Part shown: positions 17,911 to 28,340 of the stretch, piece by piece
How the letters are laid out: each line of letters starts with the position of its first letter
Position numbering within the stretch: the stretch's first letter is position 1
NCBI RefSeq assembly: GCF_022664455.2
Contig: NZ_JAKRKC020000001.1
Coordinates: 3,539,001 to 3,603,000 of the forward strand
Direction: 5' to 3'
Length of the DNA: 64,000 bases
DNA from: Actinomadura luzonensis
GTDB taxonomy: Bacteria; Actinomycetota; Actinomycetes; Streptosporangiales; Streptosporangiaceae
Program-made: the position numbers and the translations under genes
Notes under the pieces: generated by a model
The model's input: only the letters and a program-made list of their open reading frames with translations
What the model was told of the DNA's origin: nothing
Database searches by the model: none

Positions 17911-19548
17911 TCAGCCGTGGTCCTTCTTGAAGCGCTCGTAGGCGGTGTTGACGAGGTTGACGTAGGAGGTCATGTTCTTGCCCTCCAGCTCCTTGACGTA
18001 GGCGTCCCACTCGGACAGGTCGCGCTCGCCGAGGATGAACTTGAGCGTCTGCTGGGTGACGTAGTCCTTCAGCGGCGTCTCCCAGAGGGTGGCCTGCTCG
18101 CGCTCCTCCTCGTTGAACGGGTGCGGCGGCTCGATCGGCCACGGCTTGCGCGCGTTCATCACCTTCTGGAACTCCAGCTCTTCCTGGGAGAAGGTGGAGT
18201 TGAGCAGCTTGGTGGTGCCGCCGTAGGCGAACACGCCGTTGGAGAAGCCGAAGTCCTTCTGCAGGTGCTTGGGGGCGCCCGGGTTGAGGCCGACGAAGTC
18301 GACGTCCTTGGCGAGGGTGTAGGTGCCGGAGGAGTCCTTGGTGTAGGTGACGCCCTCGACGCCCCACTTGGCGAACTCCTCGCCCTGGTCGGAGTACCAG
18401 AGCCAGTCGATGAACTGCATCATCGCGACGAAGTTCTTGTTCTCCAGCGCCTTCTTGGAGATCATGACGCCGTTCTCCAGGCGGGTGCCGATCTTGTAGT
18501 CGCCGACAGGGCCCATGGGGACGGGGATCTTGACGATCTTGGCGTCGGGGACGAGCTTGCTCAGCGTCGGCCGGTAGTCGTTGATGATCGACTGGGCGTT
18601 GGTGCTGATGACGAACGACTTGCCGGAGTTGAACTTCTGCTTGGCCTGCTCGTCCTGCTGGGTGAAGCTCTCGGGGTCGAGCAGCTTCTCCTTCACCAGC
18701 TTGGCCAGGTACTCGATCATCTGCTTGTACTGCGGCATCGCGCCGGTGTAGACGAACTTGCCGCTCGCGGTGTCGAACGTGGCGTGCTGGTACTCCCAGC
18801 CGCCCTTGGTGCCGTACGCCTGGGCGACGAGCTTGAGCAGGTTGCCGCCCGGCGTCGGGACGCCCCAGCGGTCGGTCATCGGGTAGAGGTCGGGGTACTC
18901 GGCCTTCATCGCCTTCAGCACCGTGTACAGCTCGTCCCAGGTCTTCGGAACCTCCAGCTTCAGCTTCTCCAGGATGTCGGACCTGACGGCGAGGGAGTAG
19001 TCGACCCAGACCTCCTCATGCAGGCCGGGCAGCAGGTAGATGCGGCCGTCGGCCTGGCGCAGGGTGTCCAGGTCCGGCTCCATGCGCCACTTGGCGACCT
19101 TGTCCTTGAAGTTCGGCATGAGGTCGAAGTAGTCGCTGACCGGCAGGATCGCGCCCGAGGAGACGAACGCCTCCTCCTGCGGGTGGTAGGTCTTGGGGAT
19201 GATGAGAGGGGCCTGGCCGGAGCCGACGAGCAGGCCGCGCTTCTTCTCGTAGTCGCTGAGCGGCACCTCGACCGGCTTCAGCGTCACGTTGGTGCGCTTG
19301 GTGAGCTCCTGCCACAGCAGCCAGTCGCTCTTGTTGGGGTAGAACGAGTGGTTGTTGTACAACACGTCGAACGAGACCGGCTCGGTCGCCTTGAACTGCT
19401 GGTTGACGCCGTAGTTCGCCATCGCGGCGGCCTTGTTGCCGGACACGTCGGCGGCCTTCTTCGGGGCCTCGTCCTCGCCGCAGCCGGCGAGCACGAGCGT
19501 GAACGCGCCCAGTCCGATGATCGCCTGACGCCGTGAGATGTCGCGCAT
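17911..19548 (-). CDS. Lipoprotein sugar-binding protein of CUT1 ABC importer (LplA-like)
   Basis: 545 residues. The N-terminus has twin arginines in ISRRQAIIGLG and a lipobox LVLAGC (Cys 22), so it is exported, possibly by Tat, and lipid-anchored. The length and the segments PVSFDVLYNNHSF, KTWDELYTVLKAMK and LNPGAPKHLQKDFGF fit the long (about 500-550 residue) extracellular solute-binding proteins that pair with LplB/YtcP-type permeases. In Paenibacillus and Bacillus such systems carry aldouronates or pectin fragments. Given the GH67, GH39 and GH3 enzymes encoded here, glucuronoxylan oligosaccharides are the likely ligand. Confidence 0.88.
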   Translation of the reverse strand: MRDISRRQAIIGLGAFTLVLAGCGEDEAPKKAADVSGNKAAAMANYGVNQQFKATEPVSFDVLYNNHSFYPNKSDWLLWQELTKRTNVTLKPVEVPLSDYEKKRGLLVGSGQAPLIIPKTYHPQEEAFVSSGAILPVSDYFDLMPNFKDKVAKWRMEPDLDTLRQADGRIYLLPGLHEEVWVDYSLAVRSDILEKLKLEVPKTWDELYTVLKAMKAEYPDLYPMTDRWGVPTPGGNLLKLVAQAYGTKGGWEYQHATFDTASGKFVYTGAMPQYKQMIEYLAKLVKEKLLDPESFTQQDEQAKQKFNSGKSFVISTNAQSIINDYRPTLSKLVPDAKIVKIPVPMGPVGDYKIGTRLENGVMISKKALENKNFVAMMQFIDWLWYSDQGEEFAKWGVEGVTYTKDSSGTYTLAKDVDFVGLNPGAPKHLQKDFGFSNGVFAYGGTTKLLNSTFSQEELEFQKVMNARKPWPIEPPHPFNEEEREQATLWETPLKDYVTQQTLKFILGERDLSEWDAYVKELEGKNMTSYVNLVNTAYERFKKDHG

Positions 19549-19587
19549 GGGGGGAGAATCCTTTGTGTTGCAGGGGGACAGGACGGC

Positions 19588-20463
19588 TCAGCCCTTGACG
19601 GCGCCGAGCATGACTCCGGAGACGAAGTACCTCTGGACGAAGGGGTAGACCGCGAGGATCGGCAGCACGGTGAGCATGATCGTGACCGCCTGGATGTTGG
19701 CCGCGGCGGCCGAGGCCTCCGCGATCCCGGCGCCGGCCGCCTCCGCGCCGGTCGCGCCGGCGATGAGGTTGCGCAGGTAGATGGTCACCGGGAACATGTC
19801 GCCCTCGTTCAGGTAGAGGAACGCGGTGAACCACGAGTTCCAGAACGAGACCGCGTAGAACAGGATCATCGTGGCGATGACCGCCTTCGACAGCGGCAGC
19901 ACGATCCGCCACAGGACGCCGTAGGTGTTGAGGCCGTCGATCGCGGCGGCCTCCTCCAGGTCGCGCGGCAGGCCCTCGAAGAACGTCTTCATCACCAGCA
20001 GGTTGAAGACGCTGATCGCGTTCGGCAGCACGACCGACCAGATGGTGTTGGTCAGGCCGAGGCTGTTGATCAGCACGTAGTTGGGGATCAGACCGCCGGA
20101 GAAGATCATGGTGAAGACGGCCACCCAGATGAGGAACGTGCGGCCCCTCAGGTGCTTCTTCGACAGCACGTACGCGTAGCAGGTGGTCAGGACCATCGCG
20201 ATCGCCGTGGCGAGGACGGTGTAGACCACCGTGTTGCGGTAGTTCGTCCAGAACATCGGGTCGGACACGACGAGCTTGTACGTCGCGACGTTGAACCCGC
20301 GCGGGATCAGGTTGACCTGGCCGCCGACGATGTAGCGCTCCTCGCTGAACGAGCGCGCGATGATGTTGACGAACGGGTACAGCGTCACGATCACCACGCC
20401 GGTCAGGATGACGGCGTTGATGCCCTGGAAGACGCGGTAACCGCGGGTCCGGTCCGTGCTCAC
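19588..20463 (-). CDS. CUT1 ABC transporter permease (LplC/YtcP-like)
   Basis: 291 residues with six membrane segments, from GTG 20463, which overlaps the upstream permease's TGA as GTGA. The permease EAA loop is seen as EEAAAIDGLNTYGVLWRIVLP (about 200-220), where it contacts the ATPase. The segment FTMIFSGGLIPNYVLINSLGL is characteristic of the LplC/YtcP branch. No ATPase gene is present in the locus; actinobacterial CUT1 systems usually share the multi-sugar ATPase MsiK encoded elsewhere. Confidence 0.9.
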   Translation of the reverse strand: MSTDRTRGYRVFQGINAVILTGVVIVTLYPFVNIIARSFSEERYIVGGQVNLIPRGFNVATYKLVVSDPMFWTNYRNTVVYTVLATAIAMVLTTCYAYVLSKKHLRGRTFLIWVAVFTMIFSGGLIPNYVLINSLGLTNTIWSVVLPNAISVFNLLVMKTFFEGLPRDLEEAAAIDGLNTYGVLWRIVLPLSKAVIATMILFYAVSFWNSWFTAFLYLNEGDMFPVTIYLRNLIAGATGAEAAGAGIAEASAAAANIQAVTIMLTVLPILAVYPFVQRYFVSGVMLGAVKG

Positions 20464-21434
20464 CACAGGCTCGTCCCTACTGCGCGGCGGGAGATGAGGT
20501 TGGCCGAGACGATCAGCACCACGCCGACCAGCGCCTCGAACAGGCCGATCGCGGCGGCGTAGGACAGGTTGCTGGACTCCACGCCCATCCGGTACAGGAA
20601 CGTGGTGATCACGTCGGCGGTCGGGTACGTCAGCGGGTTGTACAGCAGCAGCACCTTCTCGAACCCGATCGTCATGAACGTGCCGATGTTGAGGATCAGC
20701 AGCGTGATCGCGGTGGGCCGGATGCCGGGCAGCGTGACGTGCCAGATCTGCCGCCACCGGCCCGCGCCGTCCATCCGGGCGGCCTCGTAGAGCTGGTCGT
20801 CGATCGTGGTCAGGGCGGCCAGGTAGAGGATGGTGCCCCAGCCGACCGTCTGCCAGACCTCGGACGAGACGAAGATCGTGCGGAACCACTCGGGCTTCTG
20901 GATGAAGGCGGCCGGCTCGCCGCCGAGGGCCTTGACGATCTGGTTGACCGGCCCGTCGATGGCGAGGAGCTGCATGACCAGGCCGGCCACGATCACCACC
21001 GACAGGAAGTGCGGCAGGTACGACACCGACTGCAGGAACCGCTTGAGCTTGCGGTGGCGCACCTCGTTGAGCAGCAGCGCCAGCACGATCGGCAGCGGGA
21101 AGCAGAACAGCAGCGTCAGCCCGCCAAGGATGAGGGTGTTGGTGAAGACGTTCCAGAACGACGGGTCGTTGAGGAACATCCGCACGTAGCGAAGGCCCAC
21201 CCAGGACTCGCCGAACAGGCTGCCGCCCGGCTCGTACCTGCGGAAGGCGATGACGTTGCCGAGCATCGGCACGTAGCGGAAGACGACGAAGAAGGCGAAG
21301 GGCAGCACGGCGAGGCTGTAGAGCTGCCAGTCGCGGCGCAGCGCGTACCGCCAGGTGCCGGGGCGGGCCCGGCGGGGCCGGTCCTGGCGCGGCCCGGCCT
21401 CGGCGAGCTCGGCGGTGTCGAGGGTGGCGCTCAT
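20460..21434 (-). CDS. CUT1 ABC transporter permease (LplB/YtcQ-like)
   Basis: 324 residues from ATG 21434, within the GH3 stop codon (ATGA). After a charged N-terminus (RQDRPRRARPG) come six membrane segments. The segment YVPMLGNVIAFRRY is typical of LplB-type permeases, and YEAARMDGAGRWRQIWHVTLPG is the EAA loop. It forms a heterodimer with the next gene's product. The five-gene overlap chain GH3-permease-permease, then binding protein, GH39 and DUF624, indicates one polycistronic mRNA. Confidence 0.9.
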   Translation of the reverse strand: MSATLDTAELAEAGPRQDRPRRARPGTWRYALRRDWQLYSLAVLPFAFFVVFRYVPMLGNVIAFRRYEPGGSLFGESWVGLRYVRMFLNDPSFWNVFTNTLILGGLTLLFCFPLPIVLALLLNEVRHRKLKRFLQSVSYLPHFLSVVIVAGLVMQLLAIDGPVNQIVKALGGEPAAFIQKPEWFRTIFVSSEVWQTVGWGTILYLAALTTIDDQLYEAARMDGAGRWRQIWHVTLPGIRPTAITLLILNIGTFMTIGFEKVLLLYNPLTYPTADVITTFLYRMGVESSNLSYAAAIGLFEALVGVVLIVSANLISRRAVGTSLW

Positions 21435-23776
21435 CCGGCTCCCTCCGGGGTCACCTCGGCGGTGGCCAGCAGCCGCCGCGCGGGTCCGGTCTCGCGTTCC
21501 TGCCCGGTCAGGCGCAGCGGGACGGCCGCGGCGATGTCCTCGCTGGAACGGCCGAAGCGCAGCTCGACGTCGCCGGGCTCGACGATCCTGCGGCCCCGCA
21601 GCCCGGTGAAGGAGGCCAGGTCGGCGGGGACGGTGAAGGTCACGCGGGCGGCCCGGCCCGGCTCCAGCGGGACCCGGGCGTAGCCGATCAGGCGCACGAC
21701 CGGCCTGGTGACCTGGGCGACCGGGTCGTGCAGGTAGAGCTGGACGACCTCGGTCCCGGGGCGCCGGCCGGTGTTGCGCACGGTGACGCCGACGCTGACC
21801 TCGCCGTCCACCGGCCACTCGGCGGGGCCCGCCGCCCCGCTCCAGTCGAAGGTGGTGTAGCCGAGGCCGTGCCCGAAGGGGTAGGCGGGGGTGGGGTCGA
21901 CCGAGGAGATCTCGGTGCGGCGGCCGAGCGGCGGCGACAGGTACGTCGACGGCAGCGCCCCGGCGTCGCGCGGCACGCTGACCGGCAGCCGGCCGGACGG
22001 CTCCACCGCGCCGGTGAGCACCTCGGCCAGCGCGCGGCCGCCGAGCTGGCCGGGGAAGAAGCCGTACAGCACGGCGGCGGCCGCGTCGAGGTCCTGGCCC
22101 AGCGCGTACGGGCGGCCGGCCAGCAGCACGAGCACCACGGGCGTGCCGGTGGCCAGCACCGCCCGCGCCAGCTCGGCCTGCGCGCCGGGCAGTCCGAGGT
22201 CCACCGCGTCGCAGCCCTCGCCCGAGGTGCCGCGGCCGAACAGGCCCGCCCGGTCGCCGACGGCCAGCACGCACACGTCGGCGGCGGCCGCCGCGGCGAC
22301 CGCGGCGGGGATGCCGGAGACGTCGTCGCCGGTGATGTCGCAGCCCGGCGCGTAGGCCAGGTCCGGCACGAGCGCGGCGAGGGCGTCGCGCAGCGACGGG
22401 ATCTCGACGCCGAGCCCGTGCTCGGGGTGCGGCCCGACGTGCGCGGGGAAGGCGTAGCAGCCGAGCATCGCCATCGGGTCGTCGGCGACCGGGCCGACGA
22501 GCGCGACGCGGCGGCCGGGCCCGAGCGGGAGCACGCCGCCGGTGTTGCGGAGCAGCACGACGGCCTGGCGGGCGAGGCGGAGGGCCAGGTCACGGCCGGT
22601 CTCGTCGTCCAGGCAGACGTCCTCGGGAGCTCCGGGAAGCGCTTGCCAGCCGGGGTCGAGAAGACCGAGCTCGGCCTTCTGGACCAGCACCCGGTGCAGC
22701 GCGCGGTCGATGAGCGCCTCGTCCACCTCGCCGGCCTCGACCGCCTCGACGAGCGGGGCGCCGAAGGCGTCCACGGTGGGCAGCTCGACGTCGATGCCGG
22801 CGCTCAGCGCGAGCCGGGCGGCGTCCGCGGCGCCGGCCGCCACCTGGTGCAGCCGCTCCAGGAAGCGGACGGAGAAGTAGTCGCTGACCACCGTGCCGGT
22901 GAAGCCCCACTCCTCGCGCAGCAGGCCGGTGAGCAGGCGCTCGTCGGCGGCGGCGGGCAGGCCGTCCAGCTCGGTGTAGGCGTTCATGACCGAGCGGGCG
23001 CCGCCGAGGCGCAGCCCCATCTCGAACGGCGGGAGCACGGTGTCGGCCAGCTCGCGCGGGCCCATCGCGACGGGGGCGTGGTTGCGCCCGCCGCGGGAGG
23101 CGGCGTAGCCGGCGAAGTGCTTGAGCGTGGCGACGACGCCGCTGCTCTCCAGGCCGCGCACGTAGGCGGCGGCGATCGTGCCGACGAGGTAGGGGTCCTC
23201 GCCGATCGTCTCCTCGGTGCGGCCCCAGCGGTAGTCCCTGGTGACGTCCAGGACGGGGGCGAGGCCCTGGTGCACGCCGGCGGCGCGCAGCGAGCGGCCG
23301 ATGTGCGCGGCCATCCGCTCGACCAGCGCGGGGTCGAACGCGGCGCCCCAGCTCAGCGGGGCCGGGTAGACGGTCGCCCGCCAGGCGGCGAAGCCGGTCA
23401 GGCACTCCTCGTGGACCTGCGCCGGGATGCCGAACCTGCCGGCGGCGACGATGCGCTCCTGGGAGGCGGCCAGCGAGCGGGCGCCGGCGACCGGGTCCAC
23501 GGGGGCGGTGCCGTACGGGCGGGTGAGCTGGCCGAGCCCGTGGGCGATGACGTCGGCGAAGTCCACGCCGGCCATCTCCTCCTGGTGCGGGGCGACGCCT
23601 CCCCCTGAGGCGTCGGCGCCGACCCAGACGCCGACGAGCTGCGCGACCTTCTCCTCCAGCGTCATCAGCGGGACGAGCGCGGCGGCCCGCTCGGCCGGGG
23701 ACAGCCGCGGGTCCCGCCAGGGCGGGCGGTCACCGGCCGCAGGACTGGTGTCGTCGATTGATACCTGGCCTGTCAT
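21431..23776 (-). CDS. GH3 beta-glycosidase (beta-xylosidase/beta-glucosidase)
   Basis: 781 residues, no signal peptide. Domain order is the full GH3 type: TIM barrel (about 35-335) with KHFAGY and the nucleophile Asp in GTVVSDYFS (D299), alpha/beta sandwich (about 390-610) with GRGTSGEGCDAVDLGLPG, and a C-terminal fibronectin-III-like domain (about 650-755). First gene of the uptake operon, with a strong site (GGAAGGATGGC) before ATG 23776. GH3 members cleave either xylose or glucose; the context favours xylosidase activity but the sequence alone does not decide. Expression starts from the TTGACA/TAAGTT promoter at 23840-23868. Confidence 0.9.
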   Translation of the reverse strand: MTGQVSIDDTSPAAGDRPPWRDPRLSPAERAAALVPLMTLEEKVAQLVGVWVGADASGGGVAPHQEEMAGVDFADVIAHGLGQLTRPYGTAPVDPVAGARSLAASQERIVAAGRFGIPAQVHEECLTGFAAWRATVYPAPLSWGAAFDPALVERMAAHIGRSLRAAGVHQGLAPVLDVTRDYRWGRTEETIGEDPYLVGTIAAAYVRGLESSGVVATLKHFAGYAASRGGRNHAPVAMGPRELADTVLPPFEMGLRLGGARSVMNAYTELDGLPAAADERLLTGLLREEWGFTGTVVSDYFSVRFLERLHQVAAGAADAARLALSAGIDVELPTVDAFGAPLVEAVEAGEVDEALIDRALHRVLVQKAELGLLDPGWQALPGAPEDVCLDDETGRDLALRLARQAVVLLRNTGGVLPLGPGRRVALVGPVADDPMAMLGCYAFPAHVGPHPEHGLGVEIPSLRDALAALVPDLAYAPGCDITGDDVSGIPAAVAAAAAADVCVLAVGDRAGLFGRGTSGEGCDAVDLGLPGAQAELARAVLATGTPVVLVLLAGRPYALGQDLDAAAAVLYGFFPGQLGGRALAEVLTGAVEPSGRLPVSVPRDAGALPSTYLSPPLGRRTEISSVDPTPAYPFGHGLGYTTFDWSGAAGPAEWPVDGEVSVGVTVRNTGRRPGTEVVQLYLHDPVAQVTRPVVRLIGYARVPLEPGRAARVTFTVPADLASFTGLRGRRIVEPGDVELRFGRSSEDIAAAVPLRLTGQERETGPARRLLATAEVTPEGAG

Positions 23777-23804
23777 GCCATCCTTCCGACCGAAACTACA
23801 CGAA

Positions 23805-23819
23805 CCGAAACTTTCTCGA
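23805..23819 (-). promoter_or_regulatory. Proximal GAAASTTTC operator of the GH3 operon
   Basis: Contains a perfect 9-base GAAACTTTC palindrome (23807-23815), just downstream of the predicted transcription start (about 23833). A further CCGAAAC half-site lies at 23789-23795. The position suits repression by the divergently encoded LacI-family protein. Confidence 0.6.
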
Positions 23820-23839
23820 AGATCCGTTAATATTGCGGC

Positions 23840-23868
23840 AACTTAGGGGGCCGGTTGAATCGTGTCAA
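23840..23868 (-). promoter_or_regulatory. Sigma-70 type promoter of the GH3/transport operon
   Basis: On the minus strand, TTGACA (23868-23863), a 17-base spacer and TAAGTT (23845-23840). The -35 is a perfect consensus and the -10 fits TAnnnT. The predicted start near 23833 gives a leader of about 57 bases that contains the proximal operator. Confidence 0.75.
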
Positions 23869-23956
23869 GAGGTGAACGGCTGCCGGTTTGCTGGGCGAGT
23901 TGTTGGCGTTCGCGCGGGTCACAGCGCCAATCGGGATCTCCGATGACGACAAATTG

Positions 23957-23971
23957 CCGGAAACTTTCCGG
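23957..23971 (-). promoter_or_regulatory. Distal operator, perfect 15-base palindrome
   Basis: CCGGAAACTTTCCGG is perfectly symmetrical around a central C. It lies about 150 bases from the proximal operator, on the other side of the promoter, a spacing that would permit looping by a tetrameric or paired LacI-family repressor. The rest of the 517-base gap (23777-24293) holds no gene; a short conserved inverted repeat is at its right end (24257-24270). Confidence 0.6.
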
Positions 23972-24256
23972 AAACAAAGGGCGGCGCGGCCGATGACAAG
24001 TTGCCGACCGGGTAACGCGGCCGGCGAGCGCTTTCACCGGTGCGGGCGAGGGCCGGGGGAGCGTGGCGGGACCGCTTCCCCAGGGGGATCGGACGGCGCC
24101 GGAGGACGCGCGCGGCGGGCCCGCGAGCCGCGGTGAGATCCGTGAACCGTTCAGCGCGGGAGCCGGGACTTCCCCTCTGAGCAACCTGGGGCCGGGCTGT
24201 CCGAAATGCCGCTCGCGGGCTTCATCACGGTGCGTGACCACAACTTTCGGTCCCTG

Positions 24257-24270
24257 AGCCGATCGTTCGG
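24257..24270 (+). repeat. Left copy of inverted repeat flanking the LacI gene
   Basis: AGCCGATCGTTCGG is repeated exactly in reverse orientation at 25309-25322. The similarity extends outward to 23 of 30 bases (24241-24270 against the complement of 25309-25338), and both outer ends carry an AACTTYCGG element. Confidence 0.6.
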
Positions 24271-24293
24271 AGCGGGGCGAGTAGGGTGGCCGC

Positions 24294-25325
24294 ATGAGCC
24301 ATGCCCAGCCGCCCGCCGGCCCTCTCACCATCGCGCGGCTCGCGGAGCTGGCCGGGGTGTCCGCGGCGACCGTGTCCAAGGTCGTCAACGGCCGCTCGGA
24401 GGTCGCCCCCGAGACCCGGGCCGTGGTGGAGAGCCTGATCCGCGAGCACGGCTACCGGCGGCGCAAGCGGCGCGTCAGCCCGTCCGCGCTGATCGAGCTG
24501 GTCTTCCGGGCGCTCGACGGCGACTACCCCATCGAGATCATCAAAGGCGTCGAGCAGGTGGCCCGCGAGCACGGCCTGGCCGTGGTGCTGTCGGAGCTGC
24601 AGCACCGCGACACCGGCGGCACCGGCTGGATCGAAGGCGTGCTGGGCCGCCGCCCGAGCGGCGTGATCGCGGTGTTCTCCGGCCTGAGCGGCGAGCAGCG
24701 CGACCAGCTCGCCGCCCGCGACATCCCGCTCGTGCTGCTCGACCCGAGCGGCGACCCCGGGCACCGGCTGCCGTCGGTCGGGGCGGGCAACTGGAGCGGC
24801 GGCCTGTCGGCCACCCGCCACCTGCTGGAGCTGGGGCACCGGCGCATCGGCGTCATCACCGGCCCGCGGTACGCGCTGTCCGGCCGGGCCCGCCTCGACG
24901 GCTACCGGGCGGCGCTCGACCAGGCCGGCGTCCCCGCCGACCCGGAGCTGGTGGGCGAGGGCGACTTCCACGTGACGGGCGGCCTGGCGGAGGGCCACCG
25001 GCTGCTGCGGCTGCCCGACCGGCCCACCGCGATCTTCGCCGGCAACGACGCCCAGGCCATGGGCGTCTACCGGGCCGCCTACGACCTGGGGCTGCGCATC
25101 CCCCACGAGCTCAGCGTGATCGGCTTCGACGACCTGCCGCAGATGCGGTGGGCGATCCCGCCGCTCACCACGGTCCGCCAGCCGCTCACCGAGATGGCGG
25201 CGACGGCCACCGGCATGCTGCTGACCTTGGCCAGCGGCGAGCCGCTCACGCAGAGCCGGGTGGAGCTGGGCACCGACCTGGTGGTGCGCGGGAGCACCGC
25301 GCCGCCGCCCGAACGATCGGCTTGA
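24294..25325 (+). CDS. LacI-family transcriptional regulator of the xylan locus
   Basis: 343 residues. The N-terminal helix-turn-helix reads TIARLAELAGVSAATVSKVV (residues 12-31), followed by the hinge EHGYRRRKRR and a periplasmic-binding-protein-like effector domain with GVIAVFSGLS, GHRRIGVITG, AIFAGNDAQAMG and IGFDDLPQMRW. It is divergent from the GH3 operon. A TAGGGT -10 box (24282-24287) ends six bases before the ATG and there is no clear ribosome site, so the mRNA is probably leaderless. The usual LacI hinge (LNxxxxVxxxTRxRV) is replaced by a basic RRRKRRVS, and the usual NG-x-V linker sequence is shifted, which may relate to the GAAASTTTC operator type rather than AGCGCT. Confidence 0.9.
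   Translation: MSHAQPPAGPLTIARLAELAGVSAATVSKVVNGRSEVAPETRAVVESLIREHGYRRRKRRVSPSALIELVFRALDGDYPIEIIKGVEQVAREHGLAVVLSELQHRDTGGTGWIEGVLGRRPSGVIAVFSGLSGEQRDQLAARDIPLVLLDPSGDPGHRLPSVGAGNWSGGLSATRHLLELGHRRIGVITGPRYALSGRARLDGYRAALDQAGVPADPELVGEGDFHVTGGLAEGHRLLRLPDRPTAIFAGNDAQAMGVYRAAYDLGLRIPHELSVIGFDDLPQMRWAIPPLTTVRQPLTEMAATATGMLLTLASGEPLTQSRVELGTDLVVRGSTAPPPERSA
25309..25322 (-). repeat. Right copy of inverted repeat flanking the LacI gene
   Basis: Reverse complement of 24257-24270, covering the last five codons of the LacI gene. The one-mismatch operator CCGGAAGTTTCGG follows at 25329-25341. Confidence 0.6.
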
Positions 25326-25409
25326 GGGCCGGAAGTTTCGGGCCGCCGGGCGCATGAGGACGTCCGCGGCCGTCACGCAGGGTGAGCCGGGCGCGGCCGG
25401 GCGGGAGAA

Positions 25410-25457
25410 AACGGACGGACAGCGTCCGTTGACGCACCAGGGCCCGCATCTTACGTT
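25410..25457 (+). promoter_or_regulatory. Promoter with overlapping palindromic operator (esterase-BVMO operon)
   Basis: TTGACG (25429-25434), a 17-base spacer and TACGTT (25452-25457) form a good housekeeping promoter. AACGGACG and CGTCCGTT (25410-25430) form a perfect 8-bp inverted repeat with a 5-base centre that overlaps the -35 box. The spacing and sequence are of the kind bound by TetR-family dimers. No regulator gene lies next to it, so the protein that binds must be encoded elsewhere. Confidence 0.7.
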
Positions 25458-25513
25458 GAGGGTGCATGACGGGTGATTCACATCACTCCCGGCTAGCGCG
25501 GTGAGGTGCGTCC

Positions 25514-26424
25514 ATGGCCCTTGACGAAGCGACGACCCAGTTCCTGCTGCAGATGGGCGAGAGCGGCGTCAAGCCGCTGCACGAGATGACCCCCGAGGAG
25601 GCGCGCCTCACTTTCAGCGCGCTCCGCGACCTGTACGGGACCGGGCCCGAGATGGTCCGCGTCGAGGAGGCCGTGGTCAAGGGCGAGGACGGCGGCTCGT
25701 TCGGCGCCCGCGTCCTGGTCCCGTCCGAGACCCCGCGCGGCGTGATCGTCTACTACCACGGCGGCGGCTGGGTGATCGGCGGCCTCGACGAGTTCGACAC
25801 CCTGGCACGTCAGCTCGCCGCCCGCACCGGCTGCACGGTCGTCCTGGCCGACTACCGGCTGGCCCCCGAGCACCGCTACCCCACCGCGGCCCGCGACGCC
25901 TACGCCGCCCTGACCTGGGCCGCGACTGCGTTCCCCGGCCTGCCGATCGTGGTCGCGGGCGACAGCGCGGGCGGCAACCTGGCGGCGGTCGTGGCCCGGC
26001 GCGCCCGCGACGAGGACGGGCCGCCGATCCGGCTGCAGGTGCTGGTGTACCCGGTGACGGACTGCGACCTCGACAACGCCTCCTACACCGCCCCGGACAA
26101 CCAGCTCATGCTGAACCGCGACTCGATGATCTGGTTCTGGGACCACTACGCGCCCGACCACGCCACGCGCGCCGACCCGGACGCCTCCCCGCTGCGCGCC
26201 GCCGACCTGTCGGGGCTGCCGCCCGCGCTCGTCCTGACCGCCGAGCACGACGTGCTGCGCGACGAGGGCGAGGCGTACGCCGAGCGGCTGCGCCAGGCCG
26301 GGGTGCCGGTCGAGCTGAAACGCTTCGAGGGCCAGATGCACGGCTTCTTCCAGATGGTCAACGTGCTGCCCGGCAGCGCGGCCGGCATGGGGACGGTGAG
26401 CGAGGCCGTGACCAGGAGCCTGTC

Positions 26425-26428
<4 letters not shown>
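25514..26428 (+). CDS. Alpha/beta hydrolase, HSL-type carboxylesterase
   Basis: 304 residues. It has the oxyanion-hole motif YYHGGGWVIGG, the nucleophile elbow GDSAGGN (Ser 151), the Asp region LTAEHDVLRDEG and the His in MHGFFQ, the complete catalytic set of hormone-sensitive-lipase-like esterases. Cytoplasmic. It overlaps the Baeyer-Villiger monooxygenase start by GTGA, so both are made together. The expected chemistry is ketone to ester (monooxygenase) and ester to acid plus alcohol (this enzyme). The N-terminal 80 residues are the usual cap. Confidence 0.92.
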
Positions 26429-28026
<1,598 letters not shown>

Positions 28027-28048
28027 CCACCCGGCCGCGGGCGGCGGG

Positions 28049-28340
28049 TCAGCCGCAGTGCTCGAACGGGCTGTCGTAGGCCGACGAGCCGGCCTTGCCG
28101 CCCCACTTGACGCACTTGCCGGCGGCGGCGGCCCGGACCGGGCCCGCGTAGTAGGCGAAGTTGCCGCTGTCGGTCACCCGGGTCTTGCCCTGGACCTCCA
28201 GGTAGGCGCTGGTCGCGCTGGCCGTGCCGAGCGAGGTGGCCTTGATCGTGGCGACGCAGTTGTAGCCCGTGCCGCTGTTGTAGAGCAGGTAGACGGTGCC
28301 GGACGTGCCGAGCGCCGCCTTGTCGATCACGCTGTAGCCG
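28049..28340 (-). repeat. Copy 1 of duplicated cell-wall-hydrolase C-terminal domain
   Basis: The first hundred or so bases differ from 29626-29730 at only a few positions, far less than expected for unrelated genes. The two copies are direct repeats on the same strand, 1.58 kb apart. Confidence 0.85.
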
